Assembly: GCF_028283685.1 (NCBI RefSeq) | Contig: NZ_JAPWKF010000008.1 | Coordinates: forward strand, 62,001 to 126,000 | DNA: 64,000 nt | Source of the DNA: Edaphobacter sp. | GTDB taxonomy: Bacteria; Acidobacteriota; Terriglobia; Terriglobales; Acidobacteriaceae | Reading direction: 5' to 3' | Part shown: positions 17,938 to 26,725 of the stretch, piece after piece | Numbering within the stretch: the stretch's first letter is position 1 | Layout of the letters: each line of letters starts with the position of its first letter | Notes under the pieces: model-generated | The model's input: the letters and a program-made list of their open reading frames with translations, nothing else | Told to the model about the DNA's origin: nothing | Database searches by the model: none | Translations under genes and position numbers: made by a program

Positions 17938-18672
17938 TTACACCTCACCCAGTGGATGCCGGTTCGTATCCTTATAGATGAGATACTTCGCAGGCGTCTT
18001 CCCCAGCGCACCAAACCATTGCGGGCAGTAAGGGGCCATCCATATAAAGTCGCCCTTCGTCACCGGCAGCCACTCATCGCCCAGCCGATAGATGCCGCCG
18101 CCCTCCAGCATCAACAACCCATGCTCCATCACATGAATCTCCACCATTCCCAGCGCCGCGCCCGGCTGGTACGTCATCAGGTTCACCGCAAAGTCATACT
18201 GCGGCTGATCGGGAATCAGTGTCTGGACCCGCAGGTCCTCATCCCCCATCAACGCCGTCGAGGCCACATCCTTCTCATTACCCGAGACCGCAAGCCCCGC
18301 GGCAACTCCCGAAGTCGGGACATATCTCTTCTCAATCACCACCACACAGCTCTTCTCCGTAGCGGCAACATTGTGCACGTTGCCCTCCGGAAAATACGCA
18401 TAGCCCCCCGGGCCGATCAGGCCGGCGACGCCATCCGCCTCCAGCGCCCCTTCCAGCACATACACAAACCTCTGCCCCGGAGTCGGCCCCAGCATGCCAC
18501 CCGCCTCGAACTCCGCCGTGTACTGCGTGAACCCCGCGCCCATCTGCGGTGCCGCATGCACAATCGCCACCGCGTTCTTCATCCCCGGCAGCGTCGTGCG
18601 AACAAACGTATCCGGCGTCTGCAACAGATGTGTCGGCTTATAGCTGCTGCGTGTCACTCCCAGATTATGCAT
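17938..18672 (-). CDS. allE: (S)-ureidoglycine aminohydrolase
   Basis: 244 aa bicupin. It converts (S)-ureidoglycine to (S)-ureidoglycolate plus ammonia, preventing spontaneous racemisation. Two cupin barrels are visible (about 60-115 and 170-235), with the metal-binding stretch VNLMTYQPGAALGMVEIHV and the family-typical C-terminus YLIYKDTNRHPL. Its ATG overlaps the end of the upstream allC gene by 8 bp, and the downstream amidohydrolase starts 4 bp after its stop. That places it exactly between the enzyme making its substrate and the enzyme using its product. Confidence 0.92.
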   Translation of the reverse strand: MHNLGVTRSSYKPTHLLQTPDTFVRTTLPGMKNAVAIVHAAPQMGAGFTQYTAEFEAGGMLGPTPGQRFVYVLEGALEADGVAGLIGPGGYAYFPEGNVHNVAATEKSCVVVIEKRYVPTSGVAAGLAVSGNEKDVASTALMGDEDLRVQTLIPDQPQYDFAVNLMTYQPGAALGMVEIHVMEHGLLMLEGGGIYRLGDEWLPVTKGDFIWMAPYCPQWFGALGKTPAKYLIYKDTNRHPLGEV

Positions 18673-19948
18673 GTGTGTCCTTTGCCTGATCGAACATCTT
18701 CAAAAACTCCATCCCCACCGCCAGCGCCTTTGCCACATCACCTTCATACACCAACTCGTCGGGATGATGACTGATTCCTCCCGGGCTACGAAGAAAGATC
18801 ATCGCGGTCGGCAACCGCTCCGCGACAACCATCGCATCATGTCCCGCTCCGCTCATCATCCGCAACACCGCCACCTCCGCCGCACTCGCCGCGTTCTCCA
18901 CCATGTGCGTCAACGACGCATCCATTGCCACTGCCCTCTGCTCCATCGAAGAGCTCCAGGCCATACCCAGTCCTCGTCCGTCCGCAATCTCCTCTGCCTT
19001 GGAGATCAGCGCATCGACCGCGCTCCGTCGAATCGTATCGTTGGCATGGCGAACATCCAGGCTCGCCCTCGCCTCGCCCGCAATCACATTCCCCACGCCC
19101 GGCACAGCCACAACCCGTCCCACCGTCGCCACCAGCCCATCCTTGCCACGAGCCTCCCGCTCCACCTCGACGATCCATTCCGCCATCGCCGCAACCGCAT
19201 CGCGCCGCAGCCGCATCGGCGTCGTGCCTGCATGATTCGCCGTGCCCATAAACACTATTTCGCCGCGCGTCTGCCCCGCAATCGTATCCACCAGCCCCAG
19301 CGAAAGATCCTCGCTCTCAAGCACTGGTCCTTGTTCGATATGGAACTCGAGATATCCGCGCGCTGCCCTGTTGAAGCGGGCCTCCACCATCCGCCCCGGA
19401 TCGAGCCCGAATCCTCGAATCGCCTCGCCGACGCTCACGCCATCCGCATCCACCGTCGCAAGCAGTTCATCATCCACGCGTCCCACCAAAGCCCTGCTGC
19501 CCACAAACGGTACGCGAAAACGAACGCCCTCTTCCTCAGAGAACGCGACCAGCTCCACCGCGCAGCGCAGTTTTTGTCCCTGCAACATCTCCACCAGCGC
19601 CAGGCCAATCATCACGCCCAGCACGCCGTCGAACGCACCAGCATTCGGCACTGTATCGAGGTGCGACCCAATCAACAGCCGCGGGGCATCGTCGCTCATC
19701 CCCGCGTAAAGGCCACGCAGATTGCCTGCAGCATCGATTGTGACGCTGCACCCGGCGGCCTCCATCAACGACTGCACCCGTACCATCGCCACACGCATCG
19801 CCGGCGAAAGAAACGTACGTGTCGTCTCACCCGCAACATCCGTGATCGCCGCCAGTTCGCGGCATCGGTCCACTGCCCGGGCAGCAGTATGCAGCAATAT
19901 CTCGTCCGGCTCAGTCTTCGCGCCGGATGGTTGCCTCAATATATCCAT
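18665..19948 (-). CDS. allC: Allantoate amidohydrolase (M20 family)
   Basis: 427 aa. Hydrolyses allantoate to ureidoglycine, ammonia and CO2, usually with two divalent metal ions. Metal-site segments: GSHLDTVPNAGAFDG, FSEEEGVRFRVPF, FHIEQGPVLE and GTANHAGTTPM (dimerisation/substrate domain), then SGAGHDAM. The chosen ATG at 19948 has GGAGGAG four to five bases upstream; it overlaps the uricase gene by 38 bp, so the two are translationally coupled. The frame extends to a TTG at 19969 without a better ribosome site. It differs from the 16692 paralogue at the metal-site motifs, supporting separate functions. Confidence 0.9.
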   Translation of the reverse strand: MDILRQPSGAKTEPDEILLHTAARAVDRCRELAAITDVAGETTRTFLSPAMRVAMVRVQSLMEAAGCSVTIDAAGNLRGLYAGMSDDAPRLLIGSHLDTVPNAGAFDGVLGVMIGLALVEMLQGQKLRCAVELVAFSEEEGVRFRVPFVGSRALVGRVDDELLATVDADGVSVGEAIRGFGLDPGRMVEARFNRAARGYLEFHIEQGPVLESEDLSLGLVDTIAGQTRGEIVFMGTANHAGTTPMRLRRDAVAAMAEWIVEVEREARGKDGLVATVGRVVAVPGVGNVIAGEARASLDVRHANDTIRRSAVDALISKAEEIADGRGLGMAWSSSMEQRAVAMDASLTHMVENAASAAEVAVLRMMSGAGHDAMVVAERLPTAMIFLRSPGGISHHPDELVYEGDVAKALAVGMEFLKMFDQAKDTHA

Positions 19949-20756
19949 AGGGCTCCTCCGTCGGAACAAAGATCTCGTTCTTATTCGTCTTGCCGAACCG
20001 GCTCAGGTCCACCAGCAGACAGTGCTTGTTCGGCATCGTCAGCGTCATCTCGTCGATCGCCGCGTGCGACTCCAGTGCCGCTTTTGCCATTGCATACAAC
20101 GTGTGCTGCACCGACCTGCTCTCATGCTCCGCAAACACCGTCAACAGCACATCCCGCGTCGTCCTGCGAGCGGTAGCAAAGTCCACTTCGTCGCTGATGT
20201 AGTTCCACTGCGCCCGCAACGCCGTGCCGAACAACCTGTCCGCCGTCTCCGGCAGCGTCGTATGTACATCGCGAAGAAACCCCTCGAACCCCGAGTTTGC
20301 CGTCTTCATGATCACCAGGTTATCCAGTCCCGACAACACCGTTACGGCTGCGCGTTCGCGCCGCACGGTTGTTGTCTCTACCTCGCCGCCATCTTTCGCA
20401 AAGGCCGAAGGCGCCGCAATCCCACCGACCGTCAGATGACTCCACGGCACACCCGTAACATTCACCGTCGCGGAATCGATCTGCGGATTCGTCGCAATCA
20501 GGTAGCCGCTCAGCTCCAGCGCAAACTCCTCAATCGTGGTCGCCCCCGTATCCTTCGCCAGCGAGTAGACCGTGTTCTTCATCGAGTCCGTTGCCATGAT
20601 GCGCGCGTTATCGCCCTCCTCGAAGCAGTCGAGAAAGTCCCCCGTCAGCAGCACCTCGACGTTCCATTCCTCGAAGCTGTGCACCGGCCTGTCGCGTTTC
20701 ACGCGAACCACGCGCACGCGATGCTTGCCATACCTGTTCTCTGCCAGTCTGATCAT
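19911..20756 (-). CDS. Urate oxidase (cofactor-free uricase)
   Basis: 281 aa, near the usual ~300 for bacterial and eukaryotic uricases. Converts urate, O2 and water to 5-hydroxyisourate and H2O2. Recognisable segments: the N-terminal NRYGKHRVRVVRVKRD, MKNTVYSLAKDTG (catalytic-thread region), LKN-type LDNLVIMKTANSGFEGF, and the C-terminal IFVPTEEPYGYIEATI. The ATG at 20756 is preceded by GAGGG and lies 8 bp after the HIU hydrolase stop. No fused OHCU decarboxylase domain is present, unlike Bacillus PucL; here that domain sits on the xanthine dehydrogenase FAD subunit instead. Confidence 0.92.
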   Translation of the reverse strand: MIRLAENRYGKHRVRVVRVKRDRPVHSFEEWNVEVLLTGDFLDCFEEGDNARIMATDSMKNTVYSLAKDTGATTIEEFALELSGYLIATNPQIDSATVNVTGVPWSHLTVGGIAAPSAFAKDGGEVETTTVRRERAAVTVLSGLDNLVIMKTANSGFEGFLRDVHTTLPETADRLFGTALRAQWNYISDEVDFATARRTTRDVLLTVFAEHESRSVQHTLYAMAKAALESHAAIDEMTLTMPNKHCLLVDLSRFGKTNKNEIFVPTEEPYGYIEATIRRED

Positions 20757-20764
20757 CGCTGCCC

Positions 20765-21109
20765 TCAACTCCCTCGGTAGGTCGTATACCCGTTCGCCGT
20801 CAGCAGCAGAGGGATATGCAGATGCTCCTCGCCCTCGCGCACCGTGAACGTAATCTCCACAAACGGATACAGTCCCGTCAGCGCATGCGCCTCATAGTAC
20901 GCCGCCGTCTCGAAGCGCACGCGATACTCTCCAGCGAGCAATGCAACTCCATCCGGCAGCATCTGCCTGCATCGTCCATCACTGTCCGTCTCCTTCGTTG
21001 CCAGCGTCTGCCACGCGCCGCCATCATCCAGCCGCAGCAGCGCCACGCCGACGCCCGCAGCAGGCCGTCCGGCCGTTGTATCCAGAATGTGCGTCGAAAT
21101 GCCGCTCAT
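20765..21109 (-). CDS. uraH: 5-Hydroxyisourate hydrolase (transthyretin-related)
   Basis: 114 aa, the normal size. Hydrolyses 5-hydroxyisourate to OHCU. The N-terminal STHILDTTAGRPA and C-terminal TTYRGS signatures of HIU hydrolases are both present, with the expected conserved His near the start. No export signal, so it is cytoplasmic. The ATG overlaps the TGA of the upstream fusion gene (ATGA) and has GGAGGCGGGAG upstream; the frame extends further upstream but the coupled start is preferred. Confidence 0.95.
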   Translation of the reverse strand: MSGISTHILDTTAGRPAAGVGVALLRLDDGGAWQTLATKETDSDGRCRQMLPDGVALLAGEYRVRFETAAYYEAHALTGLYPFVEITFTVREGEEHLHIPLLLTANGYTTYRGS

Positions 21110-22488
21110 GCTCCCGCCTCCGTCCTCAGCCACTTCGCCAGCCGAAGTTGCATAATCTCCTCCTGCTGCGCCGCGGACTCGCGCATCTCCATCGCCTCAT
21201 TGTTCGCCAGTCGTCGCTCCAGAATCGACAGGATCTCCTCCGGCTTCTTGCCCGTCGCACACACGATAAAGATCCTGCCGAACCGCTCCTCGTAGCGGCG
21301 ATTGCCTTCAGCGATCGCGCGCTTCACCGCATCCTCGCTCTCCGCTACGCCGCGCTGCTCGCCCTCCGACCACTTCGCGGAAGCAGCCGTCGTCGCGCGA
21401 TCGGCATGGCGCTCGCCAATCCGAGGATGGCTGCGAAACGCCTCATCCCAATCGCTCTCGCTCATCCCGCGCCAGATCTCGCCAGCTCTCTCCAGGACAG
21501 ACGCCTCATAGGCGAACGGCCGAGCTGCCACCATCGCCTCCGCCCACGCCGTGGAGCCGCAGCAGGAGAGCATGGTGCGCACCGCTTCTGCTGCTGGCGA
21601 TACATTCCAGCGCGACAGCGTATCGTTACTCGTCACTCCACGCAGAAACTCCTCCAACAGGTTTCCCGCAACCGCAATGCGATAAGCCCGCGTCGAGCGA
21701 ATGTCGTCGATCGGCGAGACCTCTGCCTCCAGCGCTCGCCGCGCCTTGCGAATCGTCTCACTGCTAATCTGCTGGCCATTCAACGAACTCTCCACCCCGC
21801 GCATCCGCAGCGGCATCGGTGCCATACTGCCGAAAGCCACGCGAATCTCTGCAATCCGTCCGCGATCCATGCGTGCCAGCGCGGCCATACACAGCTTCGA
21901 GATCGCCTGCGCATTGCGCGGCCCCACCTTGCGTGCCACGCTCAGCCAGCCCACATAACGCCGCGGCAGCACAATCGTCCGAATCAACTCATCCGGTGCC
22001 AGCAGCGTCTTCTTATATCCGACATGAAAATCTCCGTAACGCACACGCCTCTCGCCGCGCACCGAGACCAGCACCAGCTCGGCCTCATACACCAGCAGCG
22101 CGGGAAGGGAATCGGCCGCCGGCGAGGCGTTCACAATATTGCCGCCCAGCGTACCGCGATTCTGATTCGCTATGCTCCCTGTCCACGCTGCCGCCGTGCT
22201 CAGCAAAGGAAAATCCGTGCCGACAATCGCATCCCGCCGCAGGTCGGCATACGTACATCCCGCGCCGATACGCAGCTCTGTCTCCGTCTGCGCAATACCG
22301 CGCAGTTCGTCGATCTTACGGATACTCACAAAGCGCGTCGGCATCAATCTACCCGCACCAAACTGCACCATCACTTCGGTGCCGCCCGCCACCGGCGTCC
22401 ACAACCCCGGCTCCTTCGCCATCAGGCCAAGCGCGTCGTGCAGCGAACGCGGCGCCACCATCTCGTAGCTCGAAGGCATCGACCTCAT
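21106..22488 (-). CDS. Fusion: xanthine dehydrogenase FAD subunit + OHCU decarboxylase
   Basis: 460 aa with two enzymes in one chain. Residues 1-285 are the FAD-binding subunit of xanthine dehydrogenase (PVAGGTEVM, TLGGNIVNASPAADSLPA). Residues about 294-456 are a complete OHCU decarboxylase: FRSHPRIGE with catalytic H354, KWSEGEQ with E375, RRYEERFGRIFIV with R402, then GKKPEEIL and the C-terminal helix RLAKWL. The second domain makes (S)-allantoin from OHCU. The join at about 286-294 is in one uninterrupted frame. Start and stop overlap the neighbouring genes by 4 bp each (ATGA). The fused activities are not consecutive steps (xanthine oxidation and the last step to allantoin). Confidence 0.92.
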   Translation of the reverse strand: MRSMPSSYEMVAPRSLHDALGLMAKEPGLWTPVAGGTEVMVQFGAGRLMPTRFVSIRKIDELRGIAQTETELRIGAGCTYADLRRDAIVGTDFPLLSTAAAWTGSIANQNRGTLGGNIVNASPAADSLPALLVYEAELVLVSVRGERRVRYGDFHVGYKKTLLAPDELIRTIVLPRRYVGWLSVARKVGPRNAQAISKLCMAALARMDRGRIAEIRVAFGSMAPMPLRMRGVESSLNGQQISSETIRKARRALEAEVSPIDDIRSTRAYRIAVAGNLLEEFLRGVTSNDTLSRWNVSPAAEAVRTMLSCCGSTAWAEAMVAARPFAYEASVLERAGEIWRGMSESDWDEAFRSHPRIGERHADRATTAASAKWSEGEQRGVAESEDAVKRAIAEGNRRYEERFGRIFIVCATGKKPEEILSILERRLANNEAMEMRESAAQQEEIMQLRLAKWLRTEAGA

Positions 22489-23003
22489 CGGCGCGCGGCC
22501 TCCTCGCCCGTCAACACCTTCAGCTCCTCATGCGTCATGCTCTCCGCCGCGCTCTTCACCGCTTCGAAGATCCGCGTATAGCCGGTGCAGCGGCAAAGAT
22601 TGCCGTTCAATCCCTCGCGTATCTCCTCCATGGTCGGCTGCGGATGCTTCTTCAGCAGATTCACCGTCGCCACAATCATGCCGGGCGTGCAGATACCGCA
22701 CTGCGCACCGCCACACTCCAGAAACGCCTTCTGCACCGGATGCAGCGCGGCACTCGCCAGCCCCTCCACCGTGCGCACGTCAGCACCATCAGCCTGCAGC
22801 ACCGGTACCAGGCAGCTGTTCACCAGCTCTCCGTTCATCAGCACGGAACACGATCCGCACTCGCCCTCGCCGCAGCCTTCCTTCGTGCCCGTCAGCGCCA
22901 GCTCGTTGCGCAGCACATCCAGCAAACGCGCCATCGGATACGCCGAGACCTCGACCTCGCGCCCATTCACCGTGAACCGTACCTGTTGCTTCGCCGCGCT
23001 CAC
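22485..23003 (-). CDS. Xanthine dehydrogenase, [2Fe-2S] subunit
   Basis: 172 aa. Carries the two [2Fe-2S] clusters linking the molybdenum site to FAD. The plant-type ferredoxin cluster is C44/C49/C52/C64 (GCGEGECGSC), and the second, helical-domain cluster is C102/C105/C137/C139 (CGICTPG ... LCRCTGY). Starts with GTG overlapping the large subunit's stop (GTGA), with GAGGTGACGGC upstream. With 23000-25246 and the FAD part of 21106-22488 it forms the three-part enzyme. Confidence 0.93.
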   Translation of the reverse strand: MSAAKQQVRFTVNGREVEVSAYPMARLLDVLRNELALTGTKEGCGEGECGSCSVLMNGELVNSCLVPVLQADGADVRTVEGLASAALHPVQKAFLECGGAQCGICTPGMIVATVNLLKKHPQPTMEEIREGLNGNLCRCTGYTRIFEAVKSAAESMTHEELKVLTGEEAARR

Positions 23004-25246
23004 GCCGTCACCTCGTCTATCTCATGCGAACGCGACAGCACGTCAAACACATCCTCCGGCAACAAGGGAATCGAGCGGAACTCCTCGCCCGTCGCCGCCA
23101 CCACGGCATTGATGATCGCCGGCGCCGGACCATCCATCGGCAGCTCGCCGATACCCTTCGCTCCATAAGGTCCATACGCGTAAGGAATCTCTTCGAAGAA
23201 CACGCGAATTGGCGGCAGGTCTTCCGAGGTCGGCATGATGTAGTTCGTCATCTGGTTGTTCATCATGCGTCCCCTGTTCCACACAACCTTTTCATACAGC
23301 GCATAGCCGATCCCCTGCGCCACGCCGCCCTCAATCTGTCCCGCCGCCAGCACCGGATGCAGCACGCGCCCAATCTCCTGCAGCGCCACAAAGTCATCCA
23401 CCGTCACGCTGTATGTCGCCGTGTCCACTGTTACCTCGGCCACATACACCGCCCAGCCAAACGCCGGATAGGCCTCGCCCATGTACTTCGAATCATCCCA
23501 GAAGACATTTGGCGGAGCCTCATACCGTCCGCATCCATTCAGCGCGCCCATCGTCCGCGTGTACTCGTTGCACGCCGCACGAAAGGCATCGCGCCCATCG
23601 CCCTCGTGCATCAGCCCCGCATCCACCAGCTTCTTCTGCATGTCGAACGCAGCCGTCTGCACCAGCTTGCCGATAATCATCGCTGTGCGCGAAGCCACCG
23701 TCGGTCCGCTGTTCGGCACCACACGCGTATCGATCGGAGCCATCGACACATCCTCATACTCCAGGCCCAGCGTCTCCGCGGCAATCTGCGTCAGGATCGT
23801 GTTCGTCCCCTGTCCAAACTCCGTGCTCGACACCAGCACCCGCACCTCGCCGCGCTCGTTCGCCTCCACGCCTACCAGCGCATTCAGATAGCGTTCGCCC
23901 GACCCGGTAAATCCTGCGCCATGCAGAAACGCTGCAATCCCCATGCCCTTCTTTTTCGAGCTCGTGGCATTCGTCTTCGCGAACCGTGCCATCTTTGCGT
24001 GATAGCCACTCAACTCCAGCGCACGATCCAGCAGGTGCGGCATGTCGATCGGTTCGCGAATCTCCTGCGCCGTCGCCGTTGTCTGCCCCGGCTTCAAAAG
24101 ATTCCTGCGGCGAAACTCATCCGGAGCCAGCCCGATCGTTCGTGCCACAAAATCCATGTGCCGCTCCAGCGCAAACAGACTCTGCGGAGCGCCAAAGCCA
24201 CGAAACGCCCCATGCGGAGGCGTGTTTGTCGCCACGGCCTTCGACTTCACACGAATATTCGGCCAGTAATAAGGCCCTCCCGCATGGATCGTTCCCCTCG
24301 ACAACACCACCGGCGACAGCGTCGAATAGGCTCCGCCATCGATTACAAATTCAATCTCCGCGCCCAGCAGCTTGCCGTCTTTGTCTACGGCCGTCCGATG
24401 ACGCGTGCGCGAAGGATGCCGCTTCGTCGTCGCAGCCATATCCTCCATGCGGTCGTACACGATCTTCACCGGCCTGCCCGCCTTCTTCGCCAGCAGCAGC
24501 GCATGCCCCGCAATGATCGACGGATAATCCTCCTTGCCCCCAAACGCTCCGCCCGTCTCCACCTGCAGCACGCGCACCTTCTCCGCAGGCAGTCCCGTCA
24601 GCGCCATCAGCGCTTTATGCACATAGAACGGGCACTGCATCGACCCCCACACCGTGGCGCCCTCATCTTCGCTCCACTGCGCAATCACGCCGTTGTTCTC
24701 GATGTACAGCTGCTCCTGCGCGCCGGTCGTGTACTCGCCTTCCACGATCCACGCGGCGTCTTTCCACACCTCATCCACCGCGCCCTTATCGATCGTGTAC
24801 GTCTTGAAGATATTGTTCGTGCCCCAGATCACCTCGGCACAGCTCTCGCTGTCTTCCATCGAGTGAATCGAAGGCTGCGCCTCATACTCGATCTTCACCG
24901 CAGCCACTGCCAGCGGCAGCAGATGGCGATCTTCATGCGCCAGCAACAGAATCGGCTCTTCCGGATGATTGATCTGCGTCTCTGCAAGAATCGGCTGGTC
25001 GTCTGTAATCAGCGAGACGACATTCTTGCCCGGCACATCCTCCGCCGTCACCACAACAAATTCATTCCACGGCACGCCTTCGCCGAATTCGATCTTCGCA
25101 ATCCTGCCGCGCGCAATCGTGCTCCGCACCGTCGCGCCGTACATCATCCCCTCAAAGCTGAGGTCGTCGATATACCGCGCCGTTCCAGTGACCTTTGGAG
25201 CGCCTTCCTTCCTCGGAACCGAAACTCCAACTACGCGCTGACTCAA
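23000..25246 (-). CDS. Xanthine dehydrogenase, molybdopterin-binding large subunit
   Basis: 748 aa. Oxidises hypoxanthine/xanthine to urate at a molybdopterin centre. Motifs: ARYIDDL near the N-terminus, GGAFGGKEDYPS and GAFRGFGAPQS (cofactor binding), TEFGQGTNTILTQIAAETLG, and KGIGELPMDGPAP with the likely catalytic glutamate. The start is a TTG preceded by GAAAGGAT; no in-frame ATG fits, because the conserved N-terminal VPRKEGAPKVTG lies right after it. It is 83 bp downstream of the allantoinase gene. No XdhC-type chaperone gene is found in the window, so maturation must rely on a gene elsewhere. Related aldehyde oxidases share this architecture; the purine context decides the call. Confidence 0.9.
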   Translation of the reverse strand: MSQRVVGVSVPRKEGAPKVTGTARYIDDLSFEGMMYGATVRSTIARGRIAKIEFGEGVPWNEFVVVTAEDVPGKNVVSLITDDQPILAETQINHPEEPILLLAHEDRHLLPLAVAAVKIEYEAQPSIHSMEDSESCAEVIWGTNNIFKTYTIDKGAVDEVWKDAAWIVEGEYTTGAQEQLYIENNGVIAQWSEDEGATVWGSMQCPFYVHKALMALTGLPAEKVRVLQVETGGAFGGKEDYPSIIAGHALLLAKKAGRPVKIVYDRMEDMAATTKRHPSRTRHRTAVDKDGKLLGAEIEFVIDGGAYSTLSPVVLSRGTIHAGGPYYWPNIRVKSKAVATNTPPHGAFRGFGAPQSLFALERHMDFVARTIGLAPDEFRRRNLLKPGQTTATAQEIREPIDMPHLLDRALELSGYHAKMARFAKTNATSSKKKGMGIAAFLHGAGFTGSGERYLNALVGVEANERGEVRVLVSSTEFGQGTNTILTQIAAETLGLEYEDVSMAPIDTRVVPNSGPTVASRTAMIIGKLVQTAAFDMQKKLVDAGLMHEGDGRDAFRAACNEYTRTMGALNGCGRYEAPPNVFWDDSKYMGEAYPAFGWAVYVAEVTVDTATYSVTVDDFVALQEIGRVLHPVLAAGQIEGGVAQGIGYALYEKVVWNRGRMMNNQMTNYIMPTSEDLPPIRVFFEEIPYAYGPYGAKGIGELPMDGPAPAIINAVVAATGEEFRSIPLLPEDVFDVLSRSHEIDEVTA

Positions 25247-25329
25247 GCGATCCTTTCACCAACGGCTGCCAGGCCGTTTTGCGGAATCCACGTAGCATAC
25301 AAACACCCACGCGAGCGCGCTACAGAAAA

Positions 25330-26658
25330 CTACACCTCAACACCCGCAGGGGTTCCATCTCTTGTCACCTCAATGCCGCGCAGAAACGTGTGCTCCACAA
25401 CGCCATGCAGCCTCTCGCCCAGATACGGTGAAACCGGATGCCGATACACCAGCCGCTCCTTTGTCACTTCGAAGCTCGCCTCCGGATCGAACGCCACCAA
25501 GTCCGCATCCATCCCCGCCGCAATCGCGCCCTTTCGCTTATTCAGCCCTGCAAGCCGCGCAGGCGCAGACGACATCCACTCCGTCAGCTTATCCAGCGGA
25601 AGCCCCCGCATGCGCATCTCGGTCCACACTACCGAAGCCGCAATCGAAAGACTTGCCACGCCTCCCCACGCCTTCGCAAAGTCGCCCGCAGCCGCCTCCT
25701 TCATCGCCGGAGGGCAAGGCGAATGGTCCGTCGCAATCAGATCGATCGTGCCGCGCTGCAATCCCTCCCACAGCCCTTCACGATTGGCTCGCGAACGAAT
25801 TGGCGGTGCACACTTCTTCAACGTCGCCGACCGCGCAATGTCTTCCGCAGCAAAGTAAAGATAGTGCGGACACGTCTCCACCGTGATCGGCAGACCCTCT
25901 GCCCGTGCCGCCTCCAGCTCTTCCAGCGCTCGCATCGTTGCAAGGTGTACCACGTGTACACGGCATCTATGCTCGCGGCATACCGCAATCAACAGGCGGA
26001 TCGCCTCCAGCTCTGCCTCCTCCGGTCGAGAGCGCAGATACGTCGCATATTCGCACCAGTCCGCATCCTTCAGCGCTGGTGCAGCCGTCGCAATCGGCCC
26101 GGGCAGCTCCGCGTGCACCAGCAGCGGCAGTCCCGTTCGCGCAAGAATCGGCGCTGCCTTCCGCAGCCCCTCTTCGCTCAGCATCGTCAGGCCATCGATT
26201 CCAGGGTCGACGAGAAAGCTCTTGAATCCCTTTGCACCCGCCGCAGCCAGGCCCTCCAGATGTTCATGGTTGTCATCGGTCAGACCGCCCCACGCCGCCC
26301 AGTCCACCATGCACTTTCCCGCCGCCGCCTCGCGTTTGATCGCCAGTGCCGCCGCTGTCGTTGTCTCCGGCAGACAGTTCAGCGGCATATCTACCAGCGT
26401 GGTGATGCCGCCTGCGGCGGCTGCACGCGTCGCCGTGGCAAAGCCCTCCCACTCCGTGCGTCCCGGCTCGTTGATGTGAACATGCGTGTCCACAAAGCCA
26501 GGCATCAGCACCAGATCGTCGAAGTCGCGCACCACAGCATCCGGAGGAGCCTCCTTCGGCTCCACGACGCCCGCGATCCTGCCGTCCTCAACAATCACTG
26601 CGGCCGGCTTCAGCCCCGCCGGTGTCATCACCCTGCCCGAGACAAAGACCTGTACCAT
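25330..26658 (-). CDS. allB: Allantoinase
   Basis: 442 aa. Hydrolyses allantoin to allantoate at a binuclear metal centre of the dihydroorotase/hydantoinase superfamily. Metal ligands visible: H59 and H61 (DTHVHINEPGRTEWEGF), carboxylated lysine K146 (GAKGFKSFLV), H182, H238 and D311 (ATDHSPCPP). The ATG at 26658 gives the normal N-terminus (VFVSGRV...VIVEDGRI); the open frame upstream reaches into the divergent promoter region and is not used. It is the first gene of the nine-gene minus-strand purine set and is divergent from 26726. Confidence 0.93.
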   Translation of the reverse strand: MVQVFVSGRVMTPAGLKPAAVIVEDGRIAGVVEPKEAPPDAVVRDFDDLVLMPGFVDTHVHINEPGRTEWEGFATATRAAAAGGITTLVDMPLNCLPETTTAAALAIKREAAAGKCMVDWAAWGGLTDDNHEHLEGLAAAGAKGFKSFLVDPGIDGLTMLSEEGLRKAAPILARTGLPLLVHAELPGPIATAAPALKDADWCEYATYLRSRPEEAELEAIRLLIAVCREHRCRVHVVHLATMRALEELEAARAEGLPITVETCPHYLYFAAEDIARSATLKKCAPPIRSRANREGLWEGLQRGTIDLIATDHSPCPPAMKEAAAGDFAKAWGGVASLSIAASVVWTEMRMRGLPLDKLTEWMSSAPARLAGLNKRKGAIAAGMDADLVAFDPEASFEVTKERLVYRHPVSPYLGERLHGVVEHTFLRGIEVTRDGTPAGVEV

Positions 26659-26725
26659 GCCTGATATTCCTGCCTCGCGCATCATATGGTCAAGTGAGGA
26701 CAATACCTCCGAGGAGCCGAGCCCT

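Noticed and set aside
23024..25858. Very long open frame (944 codons) opposite the xanthine dehydrogenase and allantoinase genes
   Set aside because: It is antisense to strongly conserved proteins, His/Arg/Gln-rich as expected from high-G+C antisense reading, and has no recognisable domain or ribosome site.
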